Shown: in pieces, positions 38,601-49,319 of the stretch
Position numbering within the stretch: the stretch's first letter is position 1
Layout of the letters: each line of letters starts with the position of its first letter
Origin: Takakia lepidozioides
Lineage: Eukaryota; Streptophyta; Takakiopsida; Takakiales; Takakiaceae
DNA length: 64,000 nucleotides
Direction of reading: 5' to 3'
Assembly (NCBI GenBank): GCA_030704615.1
Contig: CM060731.1
Location: forward strand, 6,076,001 to 6,140,000
Translations under genes and position numbers: made by a program
The notes under the pieces: model-generated
What the model saw: only the letters and a program-made list of their open reading frames with translations
Database searches by the model: none
Told to the model about the DNA's origin: nothing

Positions 38601-40829
38601 AAGCCTAAATTGTCTAATGCTTCAAGTGCATCCCTCGACTTAGCTTACAGCAATGGGTAGTCTTTTCAACAGATATACCTCAACTTGCCAACAAGACCCA
38701 TGGGGTGTCGAATCATGAGATTAGGGGGATAAAGACCAGCTGTTGCTGAGGAAGTCCGTCCTCTGCTTGCATGCAGTAGATGTGTACTATCAATATCCTG
38801 CTCCGGGCTGAACACAGAAAATAGTGAAACTCATGATATTGCAAGAGAATTGAATAATTTTGAGATTGAAAGGTACACTGAGCAGATTATATGTTCTTTT
38901 GACAAATGAACCCAAGAGTTACCAAAAAGTAGAGAGAGGCTTGCTGTAGCCTTCAAGGCAGTCAGGTCCTTCGACATGGAAGGTAGAAGAGAGAAAAACA
39001 GAGATAGATAAAATGTGGGCATTTACGGTTTTAGTACAGAGGATAGAAAGTCAATCCCTACATAACAGGAGAAAGAGTCAACCTTTCATTTTCCAGTCTG
39101 TCTGAGAAACCAAACAGGGGGCTGTTTGGTTCCAGTGGAGAGTCGCATGAATCATAATCAGCTGAGTCGCTGTCTCCAGCACCAGCAATGTGATACATTA
39201 CCAACACCTTCCGCGAAAATGGGCGTAGATACCCTGGATGTCGCATCACATCTACCAATAGCTCGATCCCATTCACTACCACTACATTAGACAAATGCTT
39301 ATTTGGGTTGGCGCAAATCAATGAGCTGCTTGGCACAGCCTCCAGCTGCAAACCCTGTAGGTCAGACAATGGTCGAAGGATTGTGAGATGATGAGAGAGC
39401 CTCTTGATGAGATTATAAAAATGGCCATGACGTGTATCCTATCTGATACAAATTACTTTGACAACTGTCCATAATAACTGTAATACGTGCAGTCGACAGC
39501 AAGCAGTGGCATCAAATAACACCCTGATAGAAAAAAGCCAGTGAAGTTGATTTGCAAGACACATTCGCATCAACGCCAGATCTACCATGAGAAGGCGGCT
39601 ATGAAGGCCAAGAGAATCTCCAAGAAACTTGAAAAGAAGAGCTCGAGGCCGGCACAAGCCCATCTTCACTTCTCCCAGTAGCTGCACACATGCTTGATCT
39701 GCTGAGGTTGTGAGTTCATCCGTTGATGCCTTTGTGGGGCCTGCCTCAAATAGTGGGCCTCCGTAAAAGTCTGCTACCTGCAAGGGGATACTATCCATAG
39801 ACACTTAGATCTGTTCGTATGACATGAAGTGACACGATGAAGGTAGCAGGAAAGACGGTTTGTTAGAATATGAGTGCATCAATGCTTTCATCTCGACACT
39901 GAAAGCAAAGGAGATCAAAGTGACTTCTTCTGGCCACTGACAAACCACCCCAACTTCAAATACTTTGGAAATGGAGAGCTGTTACCAATTCTGCAATCTT
40001 CTTGATTAAGAGAGCCACATTGGCCCCTAAGCCCTTGACCATCACTTTGGCAAGCTGTTCCAAACTTGCGAGTGTCTCATCTGTGTGGGTGTCTATAAGC
40101 AACACATCAGATCCACTAGCCTCTGCTCCCAACTGACGCAACTCATCCAAAGTTGGAATGGATCGGAAAAGTGCCTTTAACCCTCGAGTCTGCACCAACC
40201 ACCACTTTTGTCATAATGACAGTACATGTATACTCTCTTTATTCTCTGTTGATACACGGGTTTTGCAGATGCAGTGAATGCAGAATTTGGCGAAACATGG
40301 ACGGCTGAGCATGATTGCTGGCCAGATTAAGACTCAACTACTGTGTCAACCCCTCCTTCAAGACTAAGGGAGCAACACACATGTATCAACCGCTGCTGAG
40401 CAGCTGCAGACATCACATGTCTAAGTATTCTTCCAGATTGCAACTTAGATGTTGCACGCTCACAGTTTCAATGCTTAATTTTTGAACTTAAGGGGTTTCA
40501 TGCTGCAGAGCAGTTCTCCAGCCTTGCACAAACCCTCCTGTTTCAAACCATAGAAAACCGCTTCCACAACAACACCAAAAACTTACTGGAACAACAGAAT
40601 AGAACCCATTGGGCATTCTAGACTCCAGACTTTTTGTCTCCCACAGCGTCTGAGAAGCACTTTGAAATGATAGGTCTCTGGTAGCAGAGCTGCTGCTGCT
40701 GGACTCCATCGGGTTGGCACACCCATCTGGAGATCCAAGCCCTATGACCTTCATTCTCTCCACCAAACTTGTCTGCCATCCAGGGTCTTGAGAGGATCCA
40801 GCTCCTTTCTCTTCTCCTATATCCTCCAT
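30638..40829 (-). CDS. EDR1-domain Raf-like MAPKKK (B-group, RAF13/14-like)
   Basis: Sixteen coding exons in full phase agreement, 823 residues: 40829-40587, 40189-39986, 39777-39586, 39354-39083, 38807-38679, 38265-38221, 36816-36730, 35229-35161, 34925-34802, 34055-33698, 32906-32783, 32594-32575, 32063-31907, 31680-31392, 31158-31086, 30723-30638. Residues about 60-300 form the EDR1 domain ([52 protein letters not shown]). The kinase domain (about 556-815) has [45 protein letters not shown] and ARPGYEEIL, so the catalytic Lys, both Asp and APE are present. Such kinases act at the top of MAPK or SnRK2 routes in stress, ethylene or defence signalling; the exact role is not readable from sequence. 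The ATG at 40829 follows an acceptor at GGCAG and starts MEDIGEE, matching relatives. Confidence 0.94.
32575..32594 (-). other. 20-nt coding microexon of the kinase gene
   Basis: TGAAG|TCGGC opens it and TAATG|GTACTC closes it. It supplies SRLRHPN, the conserved segment between helix C and strand 4 of the kinase fold. Without it the preceding exon (ending EISLL) and following exon (starting VILFLGAC) would not be in frame. Confidence 0.85.
35592..35622. repeat. AG microsatellite in a kinase intron
   Basis: About fifteen AG repeats. Confidence 0.85.
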
Positions 40830-43080
40830 CTTCTGCCAGTCACCGTCATGTGAGAAAAAGGATCGTCGAGTAGCAAGTAATAGCATGACTCAGATAAATG
40901 CTGGTAAAAAATCCCATGCAAGAGTTTCGACTTTATTGGACATCACATCTTGAAACTCAAATGGTGAAGATGTCCAAAGAGGAAACATATATGTCTGAAG
41001 AGGCCACTGTGGACAAAGATTTAAAGAGCTCACTTTCTCCATCTTTGCCAGAGCTGCTCTTACCCATCCTGCAACATCAGAGGAAAACATCAGAATTATA
41101 GAGCATTCGCACACTCGCCGCAATGACACCTGTTCCTCTTGACTAGTCTTCATCAGTAACGTCACCATCTAGGTAGCAGATACAACAACTAGACACAACA
41201 CAAGTATGTCCTATAGTATATGGTGCGCAGCATAACTTTATCATCTGTATGCACACTGGAGAACATTCAAATACTGCCACTTCAACTGTTTTGCCAGAAA
41301 CCAGTAGCTAGGCCATATTTCAAGGTGCATGTAATACTATGGAGGCTGAGCACAAGCCTTATGACACATCAGGACCTTTTCAACAGAACAAAAACTCAAG
41401 AAATGAAGGAGCAGGACATACTTAACACATTCCATAAAACATGGAAGCAGACAAGACAACTCAATCAGAATTTACAAGCTTCTCCATACCCTTCTGCAAA
41501 TTGTGGACAGTTTATTGGACCTTAATATGAATAATGGTTGCAGCTCATTGACCAAGCACCCATTGGTATGATAACAAATTGTTTAACATCTACCGGACAC
41601 AAATTTGCAAATTCATTATTGAGAGATTGAATTCTGACCAACTCACAGATCATCAAATCTTGTACAAAGATGTTATCAAGAAACAAGACATCTAGATTTC
41701 GAAATTTCTGGTTGCGGGCCTTGAGTTAGCTGGTAGAGGTATGGGCCTCAGGCACAAGTACCCAGAAAAGCTCCTAGCCCTAACCTTTATGAGACATGGG
41801 ACCATACAGCTATGTGATTGGACAGGAAACTCAACTATGCAACTGCCGGCCATCCGATGACAGAAGTTGTTGAGGGCAAAAAGAGCCCTACATGTATCAC
41901 AATAGCAGGAAGCTTCCTATAGTGGGCACTATGATCTGCAAAATTTGAAATATGGAATCATAAGTGGCCTGCGAACTGCAGAGAAACAGGGTACTATCAA
42001 ATCTCGAAGACAAGGAATGCAACACAGAGAAAAACGCAATCTCCCTTAACATGTGGCGGTCGAACCATACTTGTGTTGGCGAGGACGGGTTAACATGGTA
42101 GAATCTACAGCACTAGAAGAAGAAGAAGAAGAAGAAGAGCCAGGAAGGCGTGGCCGTAACAGGCAACACTAGCAAGAACTTCTGCCAAATCCCCGTGGCG
42201 CTCTCCTTCCCCCACACACCCCGCCCCCACAAAAAAGACAAGCATCTGCATACCTCTCCAAGTAAGTTTGTTCCATGCAAAACAGAAACGGATTGGCGGA
42301 CCAAGATAGAGTACCTATCTCCTCAGAAGAAGAGGTGTTGGGATGCTGGCCTGTTTCAAGGCGGGCCTTGATTCTTGAAAGAAACTCGGACATTCAGGGA
42401 GACTTCCTACCTACTGCCCCCTCTCCTCCATGTCTTGTTGCGTCCACAGGTGCACAGTGATACATGCAGAGAGGGTGGCAATAGGCTAGACTGAAAAAAA
42501 CTACAAGTTTGGCGCCCTTCGAAAACAGAGCACCACAGAGCACCAGTTCATACAGGAAATCACTCTATTCCTCAACTTGGCCGTCGCGAAGTCAGGCTCC
42601 CAGAAGAGACTCCCCATGCATTGCTCTTGAGCTGCGCTTCCAGAGGGGCACAGAGCCATGGTGTTTCAAATTTGAGACAAGTCCAATTGATCAGATGCCC
42701 CTCTAATAAGATCAGACTGCCCCTCGCTCCGCTGTCGCCACCTCCAACATGAGGAGAGAGTGAGCGAAACCCGAAATTCCCCCGCGAGCATTGACGACAA
42801 GTATGGGAGGCAGCGATGCGCGCACAGATGTAGAGCTCCACCACAATGCCCCAGCCCCGCAGCAGCTTGGTCACGCTGCAAAGCCCAGATCAAGACCTGC
42901 AAATGCGCAAGAATAAACGAGATAGAGGCAGGCAGAGAGATGCACGCTGTCCACCTGCACTCTTGCCCACCGCCTGCTCCGGTCTCCGAACTCGGTTCAA
43001 CGCCTTTATCAGTCCGAGGAGCACCATAACCGGACTCACTAACCAAGCACACTAACGGTCAAACTTACCTGTCCATATCT
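40830..43080 (-). promoter_or_regulatory. 5' leader region and promoter of the kinase gene
   Basis: About 2.2 kb upstream of the kinase ATG. A candidate leader exon at 42393-42254 ends in a good donor (GAGAG|GTATGC) and holds an ATG (MSEFLSR) in another frame. Joined to the acceptor just before the kinase ATG it would end within a few codons, making an upstream ORF. An AGA-type trinucleotide run lies at 42,115-42,137. Composition changes sharply near 43,050-43,080, a likely promoter boundary. Confidence 0.35.
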
Positions 43081-43700
43081 ACTAATCCGTAATCCCCCGT
43101 TTTGTTGGCCAACTTTCTTGACCTGAAATGTAGCAGTGTTTTTTTTTTCTCTTTTCCAAAATCGCCATAAGGGCCACATGTAAGTTCGACCCAGCGCCCA
43201 TGTGGCGAGAATAACGAGGTGGCAGGGTTAGAAACCTGGCTATATAACAGGTGTCATATTTTAGTAGGTCCACGTAGGAAAAATTCTGGCTTCTGATATT
43301 TAACCAGTGGCACTTTCTGGCGAATTTTTTGATTTTTACTCCCATCCCTTTTGTAAAAGTAACTGACCCATTTTCCAGGTCGAAATCTGGCTATGTTTCG
43401 CCAGATTTAAAAACACTGAAATGTAGCCACCTATCCGACCCTATTATTACTACATATTACAAATACATATCCTATAACTTTCTTTTTCTTTTCTCTCCCA
43501 GAAGGGACTACGCCCATTAATTTTTTTATGAAAACAAGGAAAAAATAACCTTGTAAATAAGTGTCATGCAGTTGAACAAAGGGGACACCGCCCCGTGACC
43601 TTTCACTAAGAGCGAGAAAACAATGGGACAGAAAGAGGGGACAGTGTGTGAACAGAGGCAGAAAAGGAAGACTGAGTAAATTGAGCAAGAAAAAGAGGCA
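43081..43700. other. AT-rich gap at the edge of the transposon island
   Basis: No gene recognised. It separates the conserved-gene block from the repeats to the right. Confidence 0.35.
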
Positions 43701-43702
43701 AA

Positions 43703-44047
43703 TTAAAAGCTACCCTTTTTTTGCTTAGATGGTTTGGAAGATAGCTCGGCTTTGGATTTTACTACGCCTACGCCTCCAATTGATTTCAAGCTCATCCCCC
43801 TCAACCAGAGAACATCTAGCAATAAGTAAGCTCCTAGCTCTTTGGGAGGGAAGTTGATTCGCATTGTCTTGAGCAGATGCAGCCTTGTTTCCCCATGAAA
43901 TGTCAAAGGCAAGGAGTTGTTGTCACCTTTCTTGAGAACATCTGTGAATAGCTGCACATAATACAAGCCACGCATTCCTGGGTCAGCTACCCTAAACCGA
44001 ACCGCTTTTACATATGGCACAATTTTCCTAAATGTAAAAGAACACAT
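43703..44047 (-). CDS. Unrecognised 114-residue ORF downstream of LINE remnant
   Basis: Starts with ATG and ends with a Lys/Ser-rich tail (SSKPSKQKKGSF). I do not recognise a domain. It directly follows and overlaps in position the end of the minus-strand LINE remnant, so it may be LINE-derived or a chance frame. Confidence 0.25.
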   Translation of the reverse strand: MCSFTFRKIVPYVKAVRFRVADPGMRGLYYVQLFTDVLKKGDNNSLPLTFHGETRLHLLKTMRINFPPKELGAYLLLDVLWLRGMSLKSIGGVGVVKSKAELSSKPSKQKKGSF

Positions 44048-44580
44048 AAATTCCTAGATGTTCCATAAACATGAGCACGAAGGGTGGCCCATACAAGGCA
44101 ATGGCTCCAGACAGATCCAAAATGAAGGTGAAGAAGGAGCACCAGGGGGTTAGCAGGTAAGTCAGTTATCCAATTAGAATAGAAAGCAATGGCGAAGTGC
44201 TAGATTTTGCTGGCAAAGGAGCAATGGACAAAGCAATGCTCAATAGAGAGAGATAATAAGAGAAGAAAAGAAGCACAAGAGAGTCGCATATAATCGTAAC
44301 CACTTATAGAGAGAATACTATTGATCAGCTTCCAAAGGAAGCTACAAATTTCGGAAGCCATGAGATCCTTCCAAATCTCCTTCCATGATGAGGGGAAGCT
44401 CCAGGTAGATGTCTCCATTTCTTGAACCACTTTGTATTCATAATAGAAGTAGGCTTAAGTAAGGAGTAACCAAACTTGACGGAGAAGGCGGAAAAATGGG
44501 TATGTTTTTTACTCATCCGGATCCATTCACCTGGGTCAAATTGAAGATGGTTAAGTGGAGCAAAGAGGACCATCTAAAGC
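44048..44580 (-). mobile_element. LINE remnant (zf-RVT region), decayed
   Basis: Minus-strand frames read FSVKFGYSLLKP, WKEIWKDL, FLWKLINSIL and then SIEHCFVHCSFASKIW, the standard ending of a plant LINE reverse transcriptase. It is followed by VWATLRA, similar to VWTTLRA in the remnant at 13.5-14 kb. The frame changes several times, so the copy is dead. Confidence 0.7.
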
Positions 44581-44589
44581 TTCTGTTAT

Positions 44590-45430
44590 AATGATGGATC
44601 TCAACCAGGTGGCCAAGATTAATCTCTCTTGAAAGAAGATAGAAAACTCTTATAACAAAGAGAATGTGCTCCTAGCCTGCACGAGGGCATAAAGAGAACC
44701 AACGGCGTGAGCGCGTGAGCGCGTGAGCGCACATTGGTGACGTGGCATGAGCGTACGCTCACGGCTGCAGAGGTGGCGTGAGCCCACAGTCCTGCTGATG
44801 TGACATGAGCCTGATGTCAGCAGGCTGACATGGAGTTGGGTGCTGAGGTGGCACCACGTCAGCATAAACATAAGGAGCCTATTCCCGAGGGTCCTATGAC
44901 CGTGGGATTAACTTGGGCAATCATTTGGTGAATGACATGAAGACTACCATGAAACACCCGAAACGGGAAATAAGCCCACAACTATGGCGTCCATTCCACA
45001 ATATTCTGCAATTAATACTGTAATTTTGACAATTACAATTACAAGGACGACAAACTAACCTCACAACTTCAGTGGCATACATAACAACATAGGAACACCC
45101 CGACCCTCCCCAAATAACATTGACACTTCGGATAACATTGGAAAGAAGCACATGTAGACATCCACAGGACCAATGATGCATGAGCTTTATAAAATTGCCA
45201 AAGAGAGCACATATATTATACAATTGGAAGCATAATGGAGGGAGAAGGCCTACCATATCATTCCACAACCTCACGGATGTTGCTATTGAATTGAAATGTT
45301 TTATAGTGACAATGTTCCAACTACACATTATACATCATGGTTGCACCCTTTACATACTCACAGTCCAAACCAACCTGAATTCATATTTCCGATACCGGAT
45401 TGCACATTCACCACATTCCAGAAACAGCAA
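44590..45430. other. Intergenic sequence with small GC-rich repeats
   Basis: At 44,707-44,730 TGAGCGCG is repeated three times. GTGACGTGGC, GATGTCAGC and GCTGACATGG words follow to about 44,860. The rest is AT-rich with no recognised gene. Confidence 0.4.
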
Positions 45431-45439
45431 GTCATCTAC

Positions 45440-46096
45440 CTATGTGCTTGTATCCCGTTGCAAGAGAGTATTGATCTCGTTGAAACTCATTGTCGCCTGG
45501 TGAATGAAGTTGTCACGTTTGGGATCACAAAACATCATCTTCACGAAGATGAAGTACAAATGTTTGCAGGGTACGAATTTACCTCTCTTGCCCAAACTGG
45601 TTGATAGCATCCCAACAAAATCAGGACAGATGCAATTGGGGAAATTGAAAACAGTGATGTCGTACGCCCTATCGTGAACAACAGATGTCGAGGTGATCAT
45701 TGCGTACACCCGACCATACCCAGGATCGGGCACTTCCATCATGCCGGAAACACGAGCTTGGAGCATTCTAACGGACTCCACCTTGCCGAAGTATTCTGCA
45801 GTTGGAGGGAAACGCCGAACAAGCTTTCCATTTCGTTTTGTTGGCCACAAATGAGCATCTAGCGGAGAGACCCTTGTACTCCCAGAACTGGAAGCAGATG
45901 CACGCACAGGGGGTTGTCTTGCAAGGAAAAACCTTGCCTCTTCCAGAATTGCAATCTCTTGATTTGTGAGATTTATTCCCAACTCCACGGGCCAAACGGC
46001 TGGTGGAGTTGGCTTCATCACCACGGAAGGTCGCACAGTTCTATGCACACATCTCCCACAATCGTTGGCACAGAACCAGAATTTGTGGTTCTTGGC
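45440..46096 (-). CDS. SWIM zinc-finger protein, transposon-like
   Basis: The open frame reaches back to about 46,096. It starts with a Cys-rich block (KFWFCANDCGRCVHRT), so an ATG must lie in an upstream exon not found. The C-terminal part reads NCICPDF, then 14 residues to FVPCKH: a CxC...CxH SWIM zinc finger. SWIM fingers bind DNA or proteins and are common in Mutator-like and FAR1-type transposases and in some ubiquitin ligases. No MULE catalytic domain is visible. It is divergent from the DGxHR gene on the plus strand, with starts within a few hundred bases. Function is unknown; a role in a mobile element is inferred from the setting. Confidence 0.6.
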   Translation of the reverse strand, partial: AKNHKFWFCANDCGRCVHRTVRPSVVMKPTPPAVWPVELGINLTNQEIAILEEARFFLARQPPVRASASSSGSTRVSPLDAHLWPTKRNGKLVRRFPPTAEYFGKVESVRMLQARVSGMMEVPDPGYGRVYAMITSTSVVHDRAYDITVFNFPNCICPDFVGMLSTSLGKRGKFVPCKHLYFIFVKMMFCDPKRDNFIHQATMSFNEINTLLQRDTST

Positions 46097-46134
46097 TTAT
46101 GGCTGCCCATATGGGCGCATCGAACCAGTGAAAG

Positions 46135-47985
46135 TTGGAGCTGGAGTGCGGGCACCACCTCTGGATATGGAAGAAGTGCATCTCTCAGAAATTGGTTGCC
46201 CTGATCGCCGTACATTTGACACGAAACCCTGCAGTTGTGTGCTCTATGTGTCAAATGTGGTCGGGGCACATGGACTCCACAATATCAGGGAGCAAATTTG
46301 TCTCTTACACCATTGCAATGGGAGTGTGTTATATTGGAGTCTGTCGTCCTGTCGCAGGTTCCTCAAGAAGGGATGGTCCGGAGATATATCTCTCATGCAG
46401 AGGGACACGAGGCGTGGAGAAGTTATCACGGTCTGCCCTGTGCGAATCGAAATCCGAACCAGGTGGGGTGTTCAATGGAACGCCTCTTGTGTCTAGAGTT
46501 CCACATCTAGAAGGGGGGGAGAGATTCGGCTCCTACAAAAACTGGCACAACGTAAATGCCGAGTTTGAAGCCTCTCTGAAGAATAATCCCACATTCGCAC
46601 ACATGGCAGGGAAGATGTTCTTCGTCTGGGACGGGAACCACAGGATGTTTGCCTGGACAAAGTACATTGCTGAAATGCATCCGCAAGATATCAATTGGCA
46701 TTACATGGTGGACTGCATTGTCGTGAAGGTGGACGTGAAGAACAGAGGACTGCTGAAGGGTGCCATGGCGGATATAAATCTGTAAGTATACTACTACATC
46801 CTTGTGTAGTGCCTATTGCGGCGCCGAAATAGGCAATGTTCTTGACTGTCATCCACTCTATGAACTGGAAATTGGATTGCTGTACCGAAATCTGGTTATT
46901 TTTTTATCATATTTTCTTTTTCTTTTTTTCTTTTCTTTTTTCCTCCATGGCAGGGTAACAGAGAGGGCCTTCGTGGAAACTCACCTGGCACATACGCTCT
47001 ACAGAGTGCAAGAAGTGGGCACAGCACTGCTGACGAACTTCCAAAAATCCCTCGATCCCGAGCTGTACATGAAGTCTCTTGCGAAAGCGGATCGCACTTG
47101 GTACCGACCAACATTGGACGTTTGGTTCATCTCAAATTTCCCGATTTAATGCTATTTGTTGCAGGGATCAGTGGCCTGACTGTATCCGCTGGGTATGGGA
47201 ATGCAGACGAACATCAGGGATGACTTGGCCTATGCCAAAAGACAGTTCTTTGAGAGTGATGCCCCCAACAAGGCGGACGCATCGATAGAGAGTCACATTG
47301 TGTAGGCAGGGAGGCAATCACGGACCAAGTACAGGTCCAAATTTGTGAAGCAAGTTGCAATCGCTGACCCTGGTCTTGGTGCCGAGTTCCTGGCAGAGAT
47401 AGGACTGCATTACTCCAGACCCATGAAACCGGAAATGTCCATGGAGAAACTTCATCACATCGTAGTATCATGTGTTGAGCCGGCGGAGAAGGTTAGCATG
47501 TGTTTATTCTTGTTTTGTGTCTTCTCGTGATTCTCATGATGAGGTTTTTTTGTCTGACCGATGTTAGGCCATGCAGACGAGATGGCTGCGAATCTGGAAC
47601 GGCCATACAAACACGAAGCTGCTGTACCACTTTCCCATCGAGCCAACTGACGACAAAATGAACGACTGGCTAAATGTGATGACTTGGTGGCATCAGGTAT
47701 AATGTCCTCCTCTTCTGTGTGTTGGACATCATCGCAATTTCAAATTCATGAATGTTTTGGAGACCTGCAATGCCACAGATACTGATCCACGCCCAGTAGC
47801 AATTGGATTGTAACACCACCATTTTCAAGTTACAGATCGACTGGACGAAACCGGAGACAATGGAGAACTACGTGCAGTCTTGGCGAGGACACTTCGCAAA
47901 CCTCTTTTTCAGAGAAATTGCAAAGGCAAGACGCAGCGTATACATCGAAGAGCAGGAGGGTGCCGACAAAGCGGCAATGTGGTAA
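46135..47985 (+). CDS. DGxHR-motif protein, ParB/sulfiredoxin-like, unknown function
   Basis: A spliced gene. Likely exons: up to 46781, 46954-47100, 47165-47491 (probably with an internal intron), 47568-47696 and 47836-47985, the last ending in TAA. Donors are GTAAGT, GTACCG, GTTAGC and GTATAA, and phases agree. The first exon ends with MFFVWDGNHRMFAWTKYI; a DG(N/Q)HR core followed by a helix is the hallmark of ParB/sulfiredoxin-like and DGQHR domains, which bind or hydrolyse nucleotides. Later exons give AIADPGLGAEFLAEIG, WLRIWNGHTNTKLL and a charged C terminus. The reading between 47,190 and 47,303 breaks by a frame change and a TAG unless it is an intron (TGG|GTATGG to GTGTAG|GCA), which restores the frame. 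The start is uncertain; no ATG fits the first exon well. Confidence 0.5.
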
Positions 47986-48265
47986 TCTGCTGCCAATGCA
48001 TCCCCCTATTGGCAGTTTTGAGAACAGGGTTGCACACGTCAGTGACGTCACGTCACGTCGGACCTGACGCTGACGCGACCAACGTCACATCAGTTTTGCC
48101 GAAAAGTCAGTAAAACATGAGTTAGGTGAAAAATATGCCACGTAGGTGGACACGTTGTATTCCAAGCGACACCTTGGCAAGTGAATGAATTGTTTTATAA
48201 ATTACTTCATCCGCCAATAGTTGAGGTCATTTTTAAATCAATATTGTTAAATTGGTGCAACCTCC
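47986..48265. promoter_or_regulatory. Gap with a TGACG/CGTCA cluster
   Basis: At 48,036-48,092 there are about seven TGACG or CGTCA words, including a perfect TGACGTCA at 48043-48050. TGACG is the core of plant TGA-type bZIP binding sites. It lies just past the DGxHR gene and before the hairpin array; no target gene is clear. Confidence 0.4.
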
Positions 48266-48975
48266 AAATGGTGGTGGTCGCAGAATTTATTTTATTTTTT
48301 AATAGTTGCGACCACCAGCAGAGGAGTTGTCGCAGCATTTTTTATTTTTTAAAAATAGATGCGACCACCAGCAGGGGTGGTCGCATTTTTTTCTTCTCTT
48401 AAACAGTTGCGACCACCGCTACTGGTGGTTGCACAATTTTTATTTTATTTATAATAGGTGCGACCACCATCAGGGGAGTGGTTGCAACATTTTTTTATTT
48501 CTTAATATCTGCGACCACCAGCATGGGGGTGGTCGCAGCATTTTTCTGTTTTTTTAATAGGTGCGACCACCAGCAGGGGGTGGTCGCAGAATTCTTTTAT
48601 TTATTTATTTATATAAAAATATTCTCTGTGACCACGAGCATGGGAGTGGTCGCATCATTTTATTTTATTTTTAATAGGTGCGACCACCAGCATGGGGGTG
48701 GTCGCAGAAATTTTCTATTTGTTTAATAGGTGCGACCACCAGCAGGGGGTGGTTGCAGAAATTTTCTGTTTTTTTAATAGGTGCGACCACCAGCAGGGTG
48801 GTGGTCGCAGCAATTTTTATTTTTTTATTTTTTTTAAATAATCTTTATGACCACGAGCATGAGGGTGGTCGCATCATTTTTTATTTTTTTTAATAGGTGC
48901 GACCACCAGCATGAGGATGGGCGCAGCAGTTTTTTTTTTTAAATATCATGCGACCTGGAGCGGTTGCAGCATTGG
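48266..48975 (+). repeat. Array 1 of hairpin units (GCGACCACC...GGTGGTCGC)
   Basis: About 13 units with a 50-65 bp period. Each unit is a near-perfect hairpin, for example GTGCGACCACCAGCAGG with its partner GGGTGGTCGCAG, separated by A/T-rich spacers such as TTTTTAATAGG. In this orientation the loop reads AGCAGGGG. Unit ends drift at both edges of the array. Confidence 0.85.
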
Positions 48976-49015
48976 ATCTGATTCGTTGAGCGTGTGAGGC
49001 TTGGAGGCTGGACGG

Positions 49016-49022
49016 TATATAA
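49016..49022 (+). promoter_or_regulatory. TATA box after array 1
   Basis: TATATAA about 40 bp past the last hairpin unit and about 310 bp before the first ATG of the hAT gene. Confidence 0.5.
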
Positions 49023-49319
49023 GGTGGTCCCAATGCCCCTCACTTCTTTTGTGGAAAATACTTTTGTGGCGAGTGAATGTTCTCTATTCCTTGAGCAAGA
49101 GTGTAAGCCGGGTGCGGACCGTTTGCTGTTGTGGCTTCCACCAGAGCCACTGCAGCAAATTGTCGAAAAGCACAATACTACAAGGTGCATTGATCCACTT
49201 GGATTGATGTCGTAGTGTTAGGCCATCGCATTCTGTTCTAACTTTTATTGCTCTTGACAAATCTACCAAGTACACTAGTGTTCTTCGTTCAACCTTAAGT
49301 CTGTGGTTAGGGTTTTGGG

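Noticed and set aside
43703-44047. Conserved host exon
   Set aside because: No recognised motif; it abuts a dead LINE, so it was kept only as a low-confidence ORF.
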